A DNA stretch of 61,062 bases from Desulfovibrio sp. (GCF_034006445.1 NZ_JAVESS010000019.1:1-61062); one strand, 5' to 3'. Counted from the stretch's first letter, positions 26,205 through 35,303 are shown. A program made the numbers and translations. Notes: a model not told the origin generated them from the letters alone.

Positions 26205-26708
26205 ATGTTTTCCATAATGCTTTTCATTTTTTTGTGTTTTTTCGGCATTCTTGCCGTCCTTGTCTACATGCTGCGCTGCCAGGAAAAGCTGGTGCGGCAA
26301 CTGCGCGAAGATCACGCCCAGTTGCGTGTGATGCTGCGCGCTATGGAGTCACGCCTGGATTATCCGGGCGGCAGCCAGCCCTCCGCTGCTGATGTAAGCG
26401 CCGCTGACGTCAGCGTCAATGACTCCCCTGGGCAGCAGGACTATGCCACCCCGGCTTTTTCGACGGAAACCGAGCTGGATATGGACTCGAACCCGCACGA
26501 GAATGCACGCCACCAGACGCGGGCCGCAAGGTTGACGGCACGTGTGGACGAGCCCGTGGCCTCCGCTGGCAATGATCCCCTGCTGCACCTGAGTTTTGAC
26601 CCGCCTGCCAGCAAGAGTCAGGGGCCGCGCCCGACTGGCGCGCCAGCTATTGACCCGGCGCTGGATCTGCATTTTGATCCAATGGATGCGGCACAGGCTC
26701 AACGCTAG
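26205..26708 (+). CDS. small single-pass membrane protein
   Basis: The 167-residue protein opens with one membrane segment (MFSIMLFIFLCFFGILAVLV), then a short basic coiled region (EKLVRQLREDHAQLRVML), then a low-complexity acidic tail with repeated AADVS. The tail repeats a DPLLHLSFDP / DPALDLHFDP motif. No known family is recognised. TGGAGG precedes the ATG. The gene is divergent from the radical SAM gene and convergent with the glycosyltransferase gene. Its TAG stop is formed by the left end of a repeat A element. Confidence 0.72.
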   Translation: MFSIMLFIFLCFFGILAVLVYMLRCQEKLVRQLREDHAQLRVMLRAMESRLDYPGGSQPSAADVSAADVSVNDSPGQQDYATPAFSTETELDMDSNPHENARHQTRAARLTARVDEPVASAGNDPLLHLSFDPPASKSQGPRPTGAPAIDPALDLHFDPMDAAQAQR

Positions 26709-26852
26709 GGCATTTTGCTAATGAAGGTATCTATTCTTGATGTTTCCAGGACGCCCGCGTCGGCGCGTAACAGCGCAATAAACTGCGCTTACGCCTCTGC
26801 GGCGGGCGTCTGCTCACGCAGCCGCCAGGGCAATGTAAAAATTAAATTGCCC
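26708..26852. mobile_element. repeat A copy supplying two stop codons
   Basis: This 145-base copy lies between TA 26706-26707 and TA 26853-26854, each inside a CTAG. The ends are GGGCATTTTGC and the complement, GGGCAATTTAAT. Its first base completes TAG for the plus-strand gene and its last base completes TAG for the minus-strand gene. Without the element, the two genes would have overlapped at one CTAG. Confidence 0.85.
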
Positions 26853-27874
26853 TAGGCCTCCGGGCCTGCAAGACCGTAGCGGCCCGTGGCTGCGGCCAGA
26901 TACGCCCTGCGCATGTCAGGGCAAACGCACTCTTCGGCCCAGTGCAGATAGAGCAACTTGAGACATTGTTCAAGTACAACGTCGCTCCTGGCAATGCGGC
27001 TGGCCACAAGCTCTTCGTGTCCGCAGATCCACAGGTCGCAGATATTGTCGGTAAAAGTTTGTGCCCTGTGAACCGCGCGGTGGCGCGCATTGACCTCGGC
27101 CAGCCCTGTGGCGCGAATATGGGCCGCCACGTCGGGGTGTTCCAGCAAGAATTTTATGCGAAAAAGGGCGTCGCCCACATCGTTGGGCGCGTAGCCCACA
27201 AGGTGCTCGCCGTCCACAAAAAGCTCGGCAAAACCGTGTCCCACGCGGGGCGTCACAAGACAGCCGCCGCAGCCAAGGGCCTCGAAGCTTCTGAAGTTCA
27301 GGTCGCCGCGCTCGCAATGGTTAAGCAGCACCCGCCCCTGGGGGAAAAGCCGCCTGTAGTTCCCCGTTTCCACGTGCAAGCCGGGGAGCTGACTGCCAAG
27401 AGCGCGCAAAAATTCTGAACGCAGGGGCGTGTTTTCCGAGACAGTGCCCACAAAAAGACAGTCCCATACGGGCTGCACGTCGGGGTTGGGCTGATCCTGC
27501 GCCCAGGCGAAGGGCGGCGACCACCAGACCCTGTCTTTACCAAGAAATGGCCCGTGGAACCGGGGAATGTCATCACGCAGGGAAACCATACAGGCGTCAA
27601 AAGCCTGGGCATAGAAAGGCTGCCAGCTATGGATATGCGAATCCACACTGTAAAAAACCGTCAGGCAGGGAAAGTTTTCAACCCCGAGCACAAAGGGCGG
27701 ACGGCTGTTATCGCCCACAACCAGCACGTCGGGCACAAATCCCGCCAGACGCACAAGATCCTCCCAGCCGAAGACGCGATCGCCCCCGACATTGTGCATG
27801 GCCACGTTCTGCCAGCCAATGGCGTGCAGTTCCACACCAAAAAAAGGGCTGCCCAGCCATAAGATACGCTGCAT
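26852..27874 (-). CDS. CgeB/DUF3880-type glycosyltransferase-like protein
   Basis: The 340-residue protein has two Rossmann-like halves. The first begins MQRILWLGSPFFGVEL and holds VPDVLVVGDN and FYSVDSHIH. The second contains WDCLFVGTVSEN, PQGRVLLNHCERGDLNFRSFEALGCGG and ELFVDGEHLVGY, the region that resembles CgeB and DUF3880 glycosyltransferases. These act on surface sugars or glycosylated proteins; the substrate here is unknown. CGGAG precedes the ATG at 27874. A longer open frame upstream to 27940 is not supported. Its stop is shared with the repeat A element described at 26708. Confidence 0.82.
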   Translation of the reverse strand: MQRILWLGSPFFGVELHAIGWQNVAMHNVGGDRVFGWEDLVRLAGFVPDVLVVGDNSRPPFVLGVENFPCLTVFYSVDSHIHSWQPFYAQAFDACMVSLRDDIPRFHGPFLGKDRVWWSPPFAWAQDQPNPDVQPVWDCLFVGTVSENTPLRSEFLRALGSQLPGLHVETGNYRRLFPQGRVLLNHCERGDLNFRSFEALGCGGCLVTPRVGHGFAELFVDGEHLVGYAPNDVGDALFRIKFLLEHPDVAAHIRATGLAEVNARHRAVHRAQTFTDNICDLWICGHEELVASRIARSDVVLEQCLKLLYLHWAEECVCPDMRRAYLAAATGRYGLAGPEA

Positions 27875-27994
27875 GGTTCTCCGGTAACTGTCAGAAAGTC
27901 TTTTGCATGTCATACAGTTGCCAATAAAGACAAGATACAATAGGCTAGAAACCTAGCCTCGACGCTTCGCCGCGTCAAGACGAGAGACTGCAAC

Positions 27995-30900
27995 ATGCTT
28001 CTGAATGCCCGCCGCCTACGCTTTTTCGCGCGCATCCTCCTGGCGCTCATCCTCCTGCTGTCCGGCCTGACGGCAGGGGCCTTTTACCTGTTGCAGCGCA
28101 ACCCCGAAGCCCTTGCAGAGCATTTTATCGAAAAACTGCGCGCCAGTACAGGACTGTCCATCTCTGTGGACGCCGTCAGCGTAGCCCTTCTGCCCGTACC
28201 GGCACTGGCCGTGAGCAACGCCGCAATCACAGGCGAAAACTGGCACGTTACCGCAGCCTATGCCACCTTGCGCCCCGATTTTGCCGCGCTTCTTCAAGGG
28301 CGTTTTGAACCCCGCAATATCTCCCTCCTGCGCCCCCGCGTGGAAGGAACCGTGCCCGTGACCCTCAGCCTCGGCATGAACCTGAAGGGTCTGTTCGCCT
28401 CTGGCAGCGACGGAGCGGCGACATTGCCTGGCCGCTGCCGCCTTGCGGTGCAGCAGGGCGAACTGCGTATCCAGGGGGCCGACGACTCAAGCCTCGTCAT
28501 CGAGGGCGTGCAGTGCGACCTCGAAGCCAAACCGGGCGACAACATAACGGGCACCCTTTCATGGGCCGCCGCCACACTTGTGCCCACCGACGGCCAGCCC
28601 ATGCGCCTGGACAGCCTGAATGTGGACGGCAAAACCAGCCTTGTCGATCCCCTGGGCAAAAGCCCTCGCATGGCGTGCAGCGGCGTATTGCACCTCCCGG
28701 ACTGGCTGCCCGAACTGAAATTTTCTTTCAACCTGACGCCCGACATCATCCCCGGCAAACAGGGCCTCAACCTTGTGGCCGACCTTGGCGGATCCATCTC
28801 CAAGGATGGGGCAAGCATTCCCTTCACGTTCGCGGGCGGCGCAGCATGGCGGCACGCCGACCCGCAGGCGGTCAGCCTGAACAAGCTGCAACTGACCCTT
28901 GGGCCGGACAGTGTGAGCTTTGACGGCACAGTGCAGCTTGAAGGCCCCACTGGCCCCGCCCTTGGAGGCAGCCTGCAACTGCACCGCGCAAGCCTCACGC
29001 GCTGGCTGGGTTTTGCCCGCAATCTGGCCCCCGGACTGCAACTGTCCCTGGACGACCTTTCTGGCGGGCTGCTTGTTTTTGACATGGACGCGGCAGGGCT
29101 GCGCGTACCGCACATTGAAGTGACGGCGGCAGGCGCCAGGTTTACAGGATCGGGCGGCGTGGCCGACTGGCACAAGCCCGAAGTGGCCCTGGACATGACC
29201 ACCGAGAACGTCAATCTTGGGCGCGCCATCCCCGAAGCTGTGGGCGACACGCCCGAAGAGCCCAAATTCGATTACGGGCCGCTCACGCCCATGCCGGGCG
29301 GGCCCGTCATTCCCGGCGAAATCGGCGTGGATTACAACATCCGCCTGGCCGCCAAAAAAGTGGACTACGGCCCCATCGTCATCAATGACGCTCTTGTGGT
29401 TATCCGGCAAGGGTTGATCGACGCCCAAAGCCGCCTTGAAGACACCCTGCTGCTTGTGGAAGGCAAGCTTTACGGCGGCAGCATCAAGGGCGAGACCATC
29501 CTTGGCGGCGACACAAGCACGCCCTACTCCATACGCCTGCGGGCGCGCGACGTGAATGGCGAAAACCTGGGTAAAGACCTCAAGGTCATGCCCGTGGGAG
29601 GCGGCCGCCTGCGCGCCGATGTGGACATCATGAGCCAGGGGCGCAACCTGGACATTTTTTTGAGCAAGTTGCGCGGCAGCATCACCACAAGGGCGGAAAA
29701 CGGCTTTCTGCGCGCGCCGCCCCGTATCAGCGGCGGCAAAAAAACCACGTTCGCCTTTGCCTCTCTGGACATTGGCCTCAAGATGCGCACTGCGGCCTGG
29801 GACGGCCAGAAGCTCGGCCTTGAGGGGCAATGGAACGCGGCCATGGCCGCCGCCGGGCTGGACATGGCCACCGACATCAACGGCAGGCTGTGGTTCAGCG
29901 GCGACGGGGCCGATGGCGGGCAGATGGACTTCACCAGTCTGCCCGGCTCGTTTTCGCTGCGCATGGACGCAGAGCGCTCCTTCAACCCCGAAGGGGTACA
30001 CGTACAGGCTTCGGGCCGCTTCACCGGCCAGTCGGCCCGCAATGAATTTTCGGTGTCCGAAGGACACTTCAGCGCGCTGGGCGTGGAGGCCCACGGCCAG
30101 GCCAGCTTTACCGCCGCTTCGGAGGGGGTTTCGTGGCAGGGCAAGGTGTCTGCGTACAGCCCCGACATGGCCCACACCCTGCGCCTGGCGGGCCTTGGCA
30201 AGATTACCATGCCCAAGGGCTTTAGCAGCGTTGAAATGGACACCCGCTTCAGGGGCGACCCCAATTCTCTTTCTTTGCGCGAAATCCGGGCCAAACTGGA
30301 CCAGAGCACCGTCACCGGCACACTGAACCTTGACTGGCGCGACCAGCTCAGCCTCAACTTCAAGCTCACCGCCGACCAGTTTGACCTTGACCGCTACATG
30401 AAGACCAATGAGGAAAAATCCGGCGAGTCAGGGAACAAACCGTGGGATTTCCGCTTTATGCGCAACTTCCGCGCCTCTGGCGAATTTGGCGTCAACAAGC
30501 TCACCGCCATGCGCTTCACAGTGCAAAACCTGCGCACCAAGTACAAACTTGAAAACGGCAAGCTCACGTCCGACTCCATTACCGGCCAGTTTTACGGCGC
30601 GCCCATCGTCAGCAGGGCTTCCATCAACTTCACGAGGGGCCTCAGCTTCGCCAATACCCTCATCATCAACGACTTTGACCTGACGGCCGCCAGCGATGCC
30701 AGGGGTGGCGCAGCCGCACTCAGCGGCAGGGGCTCCATCCACTCGGAGGTGCATGCCAACCTCACCGGGCCGGATCAGTTGCCCGCCCTGCTCAACGGCA
30801 AATGGCGCGTCGAGGTGCTCAGCGGCTCCTACCAGCAGAGAACCCCGGAGGGCAAGCTCAAGGGCAAACCCACAATGATTACCGCTTCGGGCGCGTCAGG

Positions 30901-31192
30901 GAGCATTACCAATGGCGTGGCGCGCAGTAGTGATTTTTATCTCAAGGGGCCGGGGCTGCAGGTCGGCGGCGGCGGCTGGATCAACTTCAACAGCGAGACC
31001 CTGGATTGCAATTTCAACGTCAGCATGAAGAACGTCCCTGACTTTCCCTTGCGCCTTTACGGCGGCCTGAGCAACACAAAAACCTCCATTGGCGCGGGCA
31101 CATTTATCCTGAACACTCTTGGCGACATTACCAAGGGATTTGTGGATGTGCTCGGCGGTATTGTCGAAGGCACATGGAAACTCTTTCGCTGA
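27995..31192 (+). CDS. AsmA-family protein
   Basis: The 1065-residue protein has one N-terminal membrane anchor (ILLALILLLSGLTAGAFYLL) and a long periplasmic body rich in beta-repeats. It matches the AsmA/TamB-like group thought to bridge inner and outer membranes and move phospholipids. Typical segments are the N-terminal RASTGLSISVDAVSVALLPVPALAV and the C-terminal YKLENGKLTSDSITGQFYG, ending in NVPDFPLRLYGGLSNTKTSIG (given by ends). The length is at the high end of the family. The ribosome binding site is weak (GAGAGACTGCAAC). It lies 120 bases from the divergent glycosyltransferase start, so a shared promoter region is likely. Confidence 0.88.
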   Translation: MLLNARRLRFFARILLALILLLSGLTAGAFYLLQRNPEALAEHFIEKLRASTGLSISVDAVSVALLPVPALAVSNAAITGENWHVTAAYATLRPDFAALLQGRFEPRNISLLRPRVEGTVPVTLSLGMNLKGLFASGSDGAATLPGRCRLAVQQGELRIQGADDSSLVIEGVQCDLEAKPGDNITGTLSWAAATLVPTDGQPMRLDSLNVDGKTSLVDPLGKSPRMACSGVLHLPDWLPELKFSFNLTPDIIPGKQGLNLVADLGGSISKDGASIPFTFAGGAAWRHADPQAVSLNKLQLTLGPDSVSFDGTVQLEGPTGPALGGSLQLHRASLTRWLGFARNLAPGLQLSLDDLSGGLLVFDMDAAGLRVPHIEVTAAGARFTGSGGVADWHKPEVALDMTTENVNLGRAIPEAVGDTPEEPKFDYGPLTPMPGGPVIPGEIGVDYNIRLAAKKVDYGPIVINDALVVIRQGLIDAQSRLEDTLLLVEGKLYGGSIKGETILGGDTSTPYSIRLRARDVNGENLGKDLKVMPVGGGRLRADVDIMSQGRNLDIFLSKLRGSITTRAENGFLRAPPRISGGKKTTFAFASLDIGLKMRTAAWDGQKLGLEGQWNAAMAAAGLDMATDINGRLWFSGDGADGGQMDFTSLPGSFSLRMDAERSFNPEGVHVQASGRFTGQSARNEFSVSEGHFSALGVEAHGQASFTAASEGVSWQGKVSAYSPDMAHTLRLAGLGKITMPKGFSSVEMDTRFRGDPNSLSLREIRAKLDQSTVTGTLNLDWRDQLSLNFKLTADQFDLDRYMKTNEEKSGESGNKPWDFRFMRNFRASGEFGVNKLTAMRFTVQNLRTKYKLENGKLTSDSITGQFYGAPIVSRASINFTRGLSFANTLIINDFDLTAASDARGGAAALSGRGSIHSEVHANLTGPDQLPALLNGKWRVEVLSGSYQQRTPEGKLKGKPTMITASGASGSITNGVARSSDFYLKGPGLQVGGGGWINFNSETLDCNFNVSMKNVPDFPLRLYGGLSNTKTSIGAGTFILNTLGDITKGFVDVLGGIVEGTWKLFR

Positions 31193-31253
31193 TAAATAAG
31201 CTGGTTCGGGTACAGAGCTTCAACGCTCTGTCGACTATTCTTCCTGTCTCCCG

Positions 31254-31306
31254 TTGACAGGGGCGGCCTTAGGGGCTAGGCTCATTGCGTGTTCTTTTTT
31301 GCACAA
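31254..31306 (+). promoter_or_regulatory. adk promoter with a Rex-like site at the start of transcription
   Basis: TTGACA (31254-31259) and TAGGCT (31277-31282) are 17 bases apart. GTGTTCTTTTTTGCACAA (31289-31306) follows and is nearly the complement of the site upstream of adh. It would lie at about +1 to +18, a place where a repressor blocks start of transcription. Confidence 0.5.
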
Positions 31307-31338
31307 CCAAAATTGCGGTTCCGCCAAGGAGAGAAACG

Positions 31339-32010
31339 GTGAATATTCTGATTTTCGGACCCAACGGCAGCGGCAAAGGCACCCAGGGCGACCTTATCAA
31401 GCAGAAGTATAACCTCGCCCACATCGAATCCGGCGCCATATTCCGTGAACACATCGGCGGCGGTACTGAACTGGGTAAAAAAGCCAAGGCCTATATTGAC
31501 CGTGGCGACCTCGTGCCTGACGACATCACCATTCCCATGGTGCTTGAAACCCTGAAGAGCAAGGGGCAGCACGGCTGGCTGCTGGACGGCTTCCCGCGCA
31601 ACATGGTGCAGGCCGAAAAACTGTGGGACGCCCTCAAGAAAGAAGGTATCCTTCTGGATTACGTGGTGGAAATCCTGCTGCCGCGCGAAGTTGCCAAAAA
31701 CCGCATCATGGGCCGCCGTCTGTGCAAAAACAACAACAACCACCCCAACAACATCTTCATTGAGGCCATCAAGCCCAATGGCGACGTGTGCCGCGTCTGT
31801 GGCGGCGCTCTCTCCAGCCGTTCCGACGACCAGGACGAGACTGCCATCAACAAGCGCCACGACATTTACTACAATACCACTGACGGCACCCTGGCCGCCG
31901 CGTATTTCTTCAAGGATCTTGCCGCTCAGGGCAAGACCAAATACATTGAACTAAACGGCGAAGGCAGCATCGACTCCATCAAGGAAACCCTGTTGTCCAA
32001 ACTGGCCTAG
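31339..32010 (+). CDS. adk: adenylate kinase with a metal-binding LID
   Basis: Adk converts AMP and ATP to two ADP, important in sulfate reducers because APS formation yields pyrophosphate and AMP. The 223-residue protein begins with FGPNGSGKGTQ and has LLDGFPRN. The LID carries Cys129, His135, Cys151 and Cys154, the metal site known from D. gigas adenylate kinase, which binds Zn, Co or Fe. The GTG at 31339 follows AAGGAGA. A longer frame to 31285 would run into the promoter. A Rex-like operator and a -35/-10 pair lie upstream. A terminator follows at about 32200. Confidence 0.96.
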   Translation: MNILIFGPNGSGKGTQGDLIKQKYNLAHIESGAIFREHIGGGTELGKKAKAYIDRGDLVPDDITIPMVLETLKSKGQHGWLLDGFPRNMVQAEKLWDALKKEGILLDYVVEILLPREVAKNRIMGRRLCKNNNNHPNNIFIEAIKPNGDVCRVCGGALSSRSDDQDETAINKRHDIYYNTTDGTLAAAYFFKDLAAQGKTKYIELNGEGSIDSIKETLLSKLA

Positions 32011-32192
32011 ACCAGCGGAGGTCTTTTATCGCAGTCCGGGAGCCACAACGGATGCGTTTCGGCAGTGCGGATGAGTTTCGGGCAGCGCGGTTGCCGCAGC
32101 CACCCAAACCCTGACCGCCCTTATGGATAAAAGACCATATTCCCGTTGACGCCCTACCCGTTCCCACAGGAAACACCGGCCGCAACACCGGG

Positions 32193-32228
32193 AAAGGGGC
32201 TCCAGCCGCAAGGCAGGAGCCCCTTTTT
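32193..32228 (+). terminator. intrinsic terminator after adk
   Basis: AAAGGGGCTCC pairs with GGAGCCCCTTT around a 12-base loop and is followed by TT. It lies 180 bases past the adk stop. Confidence 0.78.
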
Positions 32229-32348
32229 GCGTGGCCCGCATAAAAGTTCACGCTGAGAGTACTCTGACGCCTGCGGGAACCGTCGCTTGCCGTGAAGGCC
32301 CAAATGCAGCGTATCTGTGCCGTCGCGAGGCAAAATGGCGGGTCGGTT

Positions 32349-32460
32349 TCAGAGTCATTTGCCTGAAAAAGCGCTTTCAGCCGAATCCACGCACATTGTG
32401 GCGCGCTGCACTCACAGAATGCGGCAGCTCTGTTGACCATGTTCAAAGATAAAATGTTCT
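32349..32460. repeat. decayed repeat A copy
   Basis: The order of parts is that of family A: CAGCCGAATCCACGC, ATTGTGGCG, GCTGCACTC, then CAAAGATAAAATGTTC. The hairpins are broken by many changes. It also holds GCCTGAAAAAGCGCTTTCAG, found again at the argD stop. Confidence 0.55.
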
Positions 32461-32479
32461 GACATGCAATAAAGGTTTT

Positions 32480-32625
32480 GACAGCGTCGTCACGAGATGA
32501 ATTTCCTGTTATATCAAGGAGAACGAGCCTTTTATGCAGGGAGTATACTCTGATGGTACTCGACCGGAATAAAAGGCGAAGTTCGACGCAGAAATACCAG
32601 GAAAGGCACTCGTGACGACGCTGTC
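32480..32625. repeat. repeat D, copy 2 (perfect outer arms)
   Basis: GACAGCGTCGTCACGAG (32480-32496) and CTCGTGACGACGCTGTC (32609-32625) are perfect complements over 17 bases. Inside are TTTCCTG/CAGGAAA, GCCTTTTAT/ATAAAAGGC and GAGTA/TACTC. It ends 63 bases before dut and may form part of its leader. Confidence 0.8.
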
Positions 32626-32688
32626 CGTCCAAGACGAAGGCTCACGGGCATACTTGCCCCCAAGCCCAAGCTGCGCTACTACTCGGCC

Positions 32689-33258
32689 ATGAGCAATTCA
32701 CAAAACACCAATGGCTTTGCCAAAAGCGCGTCCATGCTGCTGGACGACGTGCTCGGTCTGCCCGATGCGGCGCAGGCCGACAGCACTGTGGATGTGGCCT
32801 TTGTCCGCCCTGAGGCCCGTCAGCTTTACGCCCAGGACGGCGACGATTTTTTTGCCCCTGCCACCAGCAGTTCCGCAGGCTTTGACCTGCGCGCCTGCCT
32901 CACTGGCGACAAAGGGGCGGAAGCGGTTATTGCCCCCGGCCAGCGCCTCAAGATCGGCACGGGCATTGCCGTGCAGCCCCGCGCAGCGGGCATTGCGGGC
33001 TTTGTTTACTCCCGCAGCGGCCTTGGCGCGCGCGACGGTCTGACCGTGGCTCAGGGCGTGGGCGTCATCGACCCCGACTATACGGGGGAAATTCTGGTGG
33101 TTCTTCTGAACACCTCCGGGCAGGAACGCCGCATCGCCAATGGCGAACGCATTGCCCAGCTCATCTTTCAGCCCTTTATGCGACCACGCTGGCACGAAGT
33201 GCAGGAACTGGCTCCCACCGAGCGCGGTTCCGGCGGCTTCGGCCACACAGGGCGCTGA
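32689..33258 (+). CDS. dut: dUTP diphosphatase
   Basis: Dut hydrolyses dUTP to dUMP and keeps uracil out of DNA. The 189-residue protein has the trimeric dUTPase motifs in order: SAGFDLRA (motif 1), YSRSGLGARDGL (motif 2), GVGVIDPDYTGEI (motif 3), GERIAQLIF (motif 4) and ERGSGGFGHTGR (motif 5). The first 35 residues are an extension beyond the usual start. I kept the ATG at 32689 although no good ribosome binding site precedes it; a shorter start inside the extension (ATG at 32734) cannot be excluded. A repeat D element lies just upstream. Confidence 0.94.
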   Translation: MSNSQNTNGFAKSASMLLDDVLGLPDAAQADSTVDVAFVRPEARQLYAQDGDDFFAPATSSSAGFDLRACLTGDKGAEAVIAPGQRLKIGTGIAVQPRAAGIAGFVYSRSGLGARDGLTVAQGVGVIDPDYTGEILVVLLNTSGQERRIANGERIAQLIFQPFMRPRWHEVQELAPTERGSGGFGHTGR

Positions 33259-33326
33259 ACACGCAGTACCGAAACACCGGTACATCACCTCAACACCATA
33301 GGTTCATCGAGAAAAGGAGTCCGTCC

Positions 33327-34532
33327 ATGTCACAAGCCTTTGCTGCCGTCAAAGCCGGGGAAGAAAGCCTGCTCTGCCGTTCTTACAGCCGTTATCCCGT
33401 GGCTGTGGTCCGAGGCAAAGGCGCGCGATTGTGGGATGTTGACGGCAAGGAATATGTGGACCTGCTGGCGGGCATCGCCGTTACCGCGCTTGGTCATTGC
33501 AACGACGAGGTCAACGCGGCCCTGACCGCCCAGGCTGAAAAACTCTGGCACGTGAGCAATCTTTTTTACCAGAACGAACAGCTTGAACTGGCCCGCGTGC
33601 TGCTGTCCACAAGCCACCACAACAAGGCTTTTTTCTGCAACTCCGGCGCGGAGGCCAACGAAGCGTGCATCAAGCTGGCCCGTCGCTACATGCGCAAGAT
33701 CAAGCAGCGCGACGCCTATGAAATCATCACGCTTGACGGCTGCTTTCACGGGCGTACCCTCGGCGCTCTGGCCGCCACTGGGCGCGAAAACCTCAGCGAC
33801 GGCTTCACGCCGTTGCCCGAAGGATTCAAACAGGTTCCGGCCTGTGACCTTGAGGCCATGAAGGCAGCCATCACTCCCGCCACTGCCGCCGTGCTGGTGG
33901 AAGTGGTGCAGGGCGAGGGCGGCGTGGTGCCGCTGTGCGGCGACTATCTGCGCCAGCTTGAAGCATTGTGCCGCGAGCGGGACGTTCTCTTCATGTGTGA
34001 CGAAGTGCAGGCAGGGCTGTGCCGCACGGGCAAATTCTGGGCTTTCCAGAATTACGGGCTGACGCCCGACGCCATCTGCATCGCCAAATCCCTGGCCAAC
34101 GGCCTGCCCATGGGGGCCCTACTGGCAACCGATGCTGTGGCCTGCGGCTTTGAAGCTGGCAGTCATGCCACCACCTTTGGCGGCGGCGCGCTGGTTTCTG
34201 GCGTGGCAACCAAGGTTGTGGAAATACTGCTGCGCGACAATCTGGCTGACAATGCCGCCAATCTGGGCGCGCATGTAAAGCGTGAGATGGCCGCCATGCA
34301 GGATCGCCTGCCCGGCAAAATCAAGGAAGTACGCGGCATGGGCCTCATGATCGGCATTGAGCTTGCCGTGGACGGCAAAGCGGTGTGGGAAGAACTGCTG
34401 CGCCGGGGCTACATCTGCAATCTGAGCCACGGCGTGACCCTGCGCCTTCTGCCTGCCCTGAATATCGACAAGGCTGATCTTGATTCCTTCATGCAGACCC
34501 TTGAAGACATCCTGAGCGGTCTTACCGCCTGA
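33327..34532 (+). CDS. argD: acetylornithine aminotransferase
   Basis: ArgD is a class III PLP aminotransferase of arginine synthesis, moving an amino group from glutamate to N-acetylglutamate semialdehyde (it may also serve in lysine synthesis). The 401 residues are normal. Motifs include FFCNSGAEANEACIKLAR, FHGRTLGALAATG, VEVVQGEGGV, FMCDEVQAGLCRTG and the PLP lysine in CIAKSLANGLPMGAL. GGAG precedes the ATG. It follows dut after 68 bases, which may mean a shared transcript. Other arg genes are absent from the window. Confidence 0.95.
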   Translation: MSQAFAAVKAGEESLLCRSYSRYPVAVVRGKGARLWDVDGKEYVDLLAGIAVTALGHCNDEVNAALTAQAEKLWHVSNLFYQNEQLELARVLLSTSHHNKAFFCNSGAEANEACIKLARRYMRKIKQRDAYEIITLDGCFHGRTLGALAATGRENLSDGFTPLPEGFKQVPACDLEAMKAAITPATAAVLVEVVQGEGGVVPLCGDYLRQLEALCRERDVLFMCDEVQAGLCRTGKFWAFQNYGLTPDAICIAKSLANGLPMGALLATDAVACGFEAGSHATTFGGGALVSGVATKVVEILLRDNLADNAANLGAHVKREMAAMQDRLPGKIKEVRGMGLMIGIELAVDGKAVWEELLRRGYICNLSHGVTLRLLPALNIDKADLDSFMQTLEDILSGLTA

Positions 34533-34610
34533 AAAAGCGCTTTCAGGGGCTTTACAGAAAAATAATTGTGGACTAAATAGTCTGCGTAGAAAATCGATGA
34601 TGATTAGTAC

Positions 34611-34636
34611 GGCAACCCCGCTCCGGCGGGGTTGCC
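34611..34636 (+). terminator. hairpin between argD and the zinc-finger gene
   Basis: GGCAACCCCG pairs with CGGGGTTGCC around CTCCGG. Its T-run is poor, so part of the transcription may read on into the next gene. A palindrome CTGAAAAAGCGCTTTCAG also overlaps the argD stop at 34530-34547. Confidence 0.6.
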
Positions 34637-34659
34637 GCTTACTTTGACAAGGAGACGCC

Positions 34660-34878
34660 ATGGACGTTTTTGATCAAGCTACAGAACTGGAGCGCCTGGA
34701 TCGGGAATCCGCTCTCATGCGTGCCCGTGCCGCCATTGACCGCGGTGGCCCGGAAATGATTGACGGAGTAGCCTGTTGCCGTGATTGCGGCGAACCCATC
34801 CCCCTGAAACGCCTTGAGGCCCTTCCCGGCGTCGGCCTGTGCCGCGCCTGCCAGGAAGAACGCGAAAACGGCGACTAG
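34660..34878 (+). CDS. DksA/TraR-type C4 zinc-finger protein
   Basis: The 72-residue protein ends in a zinc finger of the DksA/TraR kind: CCRDCGEPIP, then 20 residues later GLCRACQ. The short N-terminal helix (QATELERLDRESALMRARA) fits the TraR-sized members, which bind RNA polymerase in the secondary channel. Full DksA is twice as long. AAGGAGACGCC precedes the ATG. It lies 127 bases after argD, past a weak hairpin. The role here is inferred from the family. Confidence 0.85.
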   Translation: MDVFDQATELERLDRESALMRARAAIDRGGPEMIDGVACCRDCGEPIPLKRLEALPGVGLCRACQEERENGD

Positions 34879-35021
34879 CCGCCCCTCCCCGACATTTGCC
34901 ACAGGGCCTGCCCGGCCCCGTTGCCCTTTTTTCGGCTACCGCCTGGTCTTGATGCTCGCCCTTTTTCCGGCGGCCATGGGGCCGGACATCTGGCCGCACC
35001 CTATTGCTGCGTCTGGCATAT

Positions 35022-35097
35022 GAAATGCTTTGTGGGGGAGGGACCCTTTTGCAAAAGGGTCCCCTCCCCCACACCCCCTCCCCCTAAAACTTTTATT
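35022..35097. repeat. repeat B, complete copy, inverted
   Basis: ATGCTTTGTGGGGGAGGG, then ACCCTTTTGCAAAAGGGT, then CCCCTCCCCCACACCCCC and CTAAAACTTTTATT. In this orientation the palindrome is followed by a T-rich tail and could act as a terminator. The rest of the gap from 34879 to 35246 shows no gene. Confidence 0.8.
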
Positions 35098-35246
35098 AGG
35101 GGCTAGGATGATTACAGGAATGGCCTGTGTTTTGGCGGGCGTTCCACTACACGAGTTGGGCTTCCCCATTTTGACGCCCACACCTTTGCAATTCTACCCC
35201 TTACGGCACGCGCCATTGGCCCCCAGGGGCCGCCCCGACGCAAAAA

Positions 35247-35286
35247 TGCAAGAGCCCCGGCCAACTGGCCGGGGCTCTTGCATAAC
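35247..35286 (-). terminator. intrinsic terminator after the phosphate permease gene
   Basis: GCAAGAGCCCCGGCC pairs with GGCCGGGGCTCTTGC around AACT. On the minus strand ATTTTTGCG follows. It lies 20 bases past the permease stop. Confidence 0.9.
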
Positions 35287-35303
35287 TTTTGGCAACAGGC
35301 TGC

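Noticed and set aside
28294..30369. Long minus-strand frames inside the AsmA-like gene
   Set aside because: They lie opposite a clear 1065-residue gene in GC-rich DNA, where long antisense frames are expected, and have no motifs.
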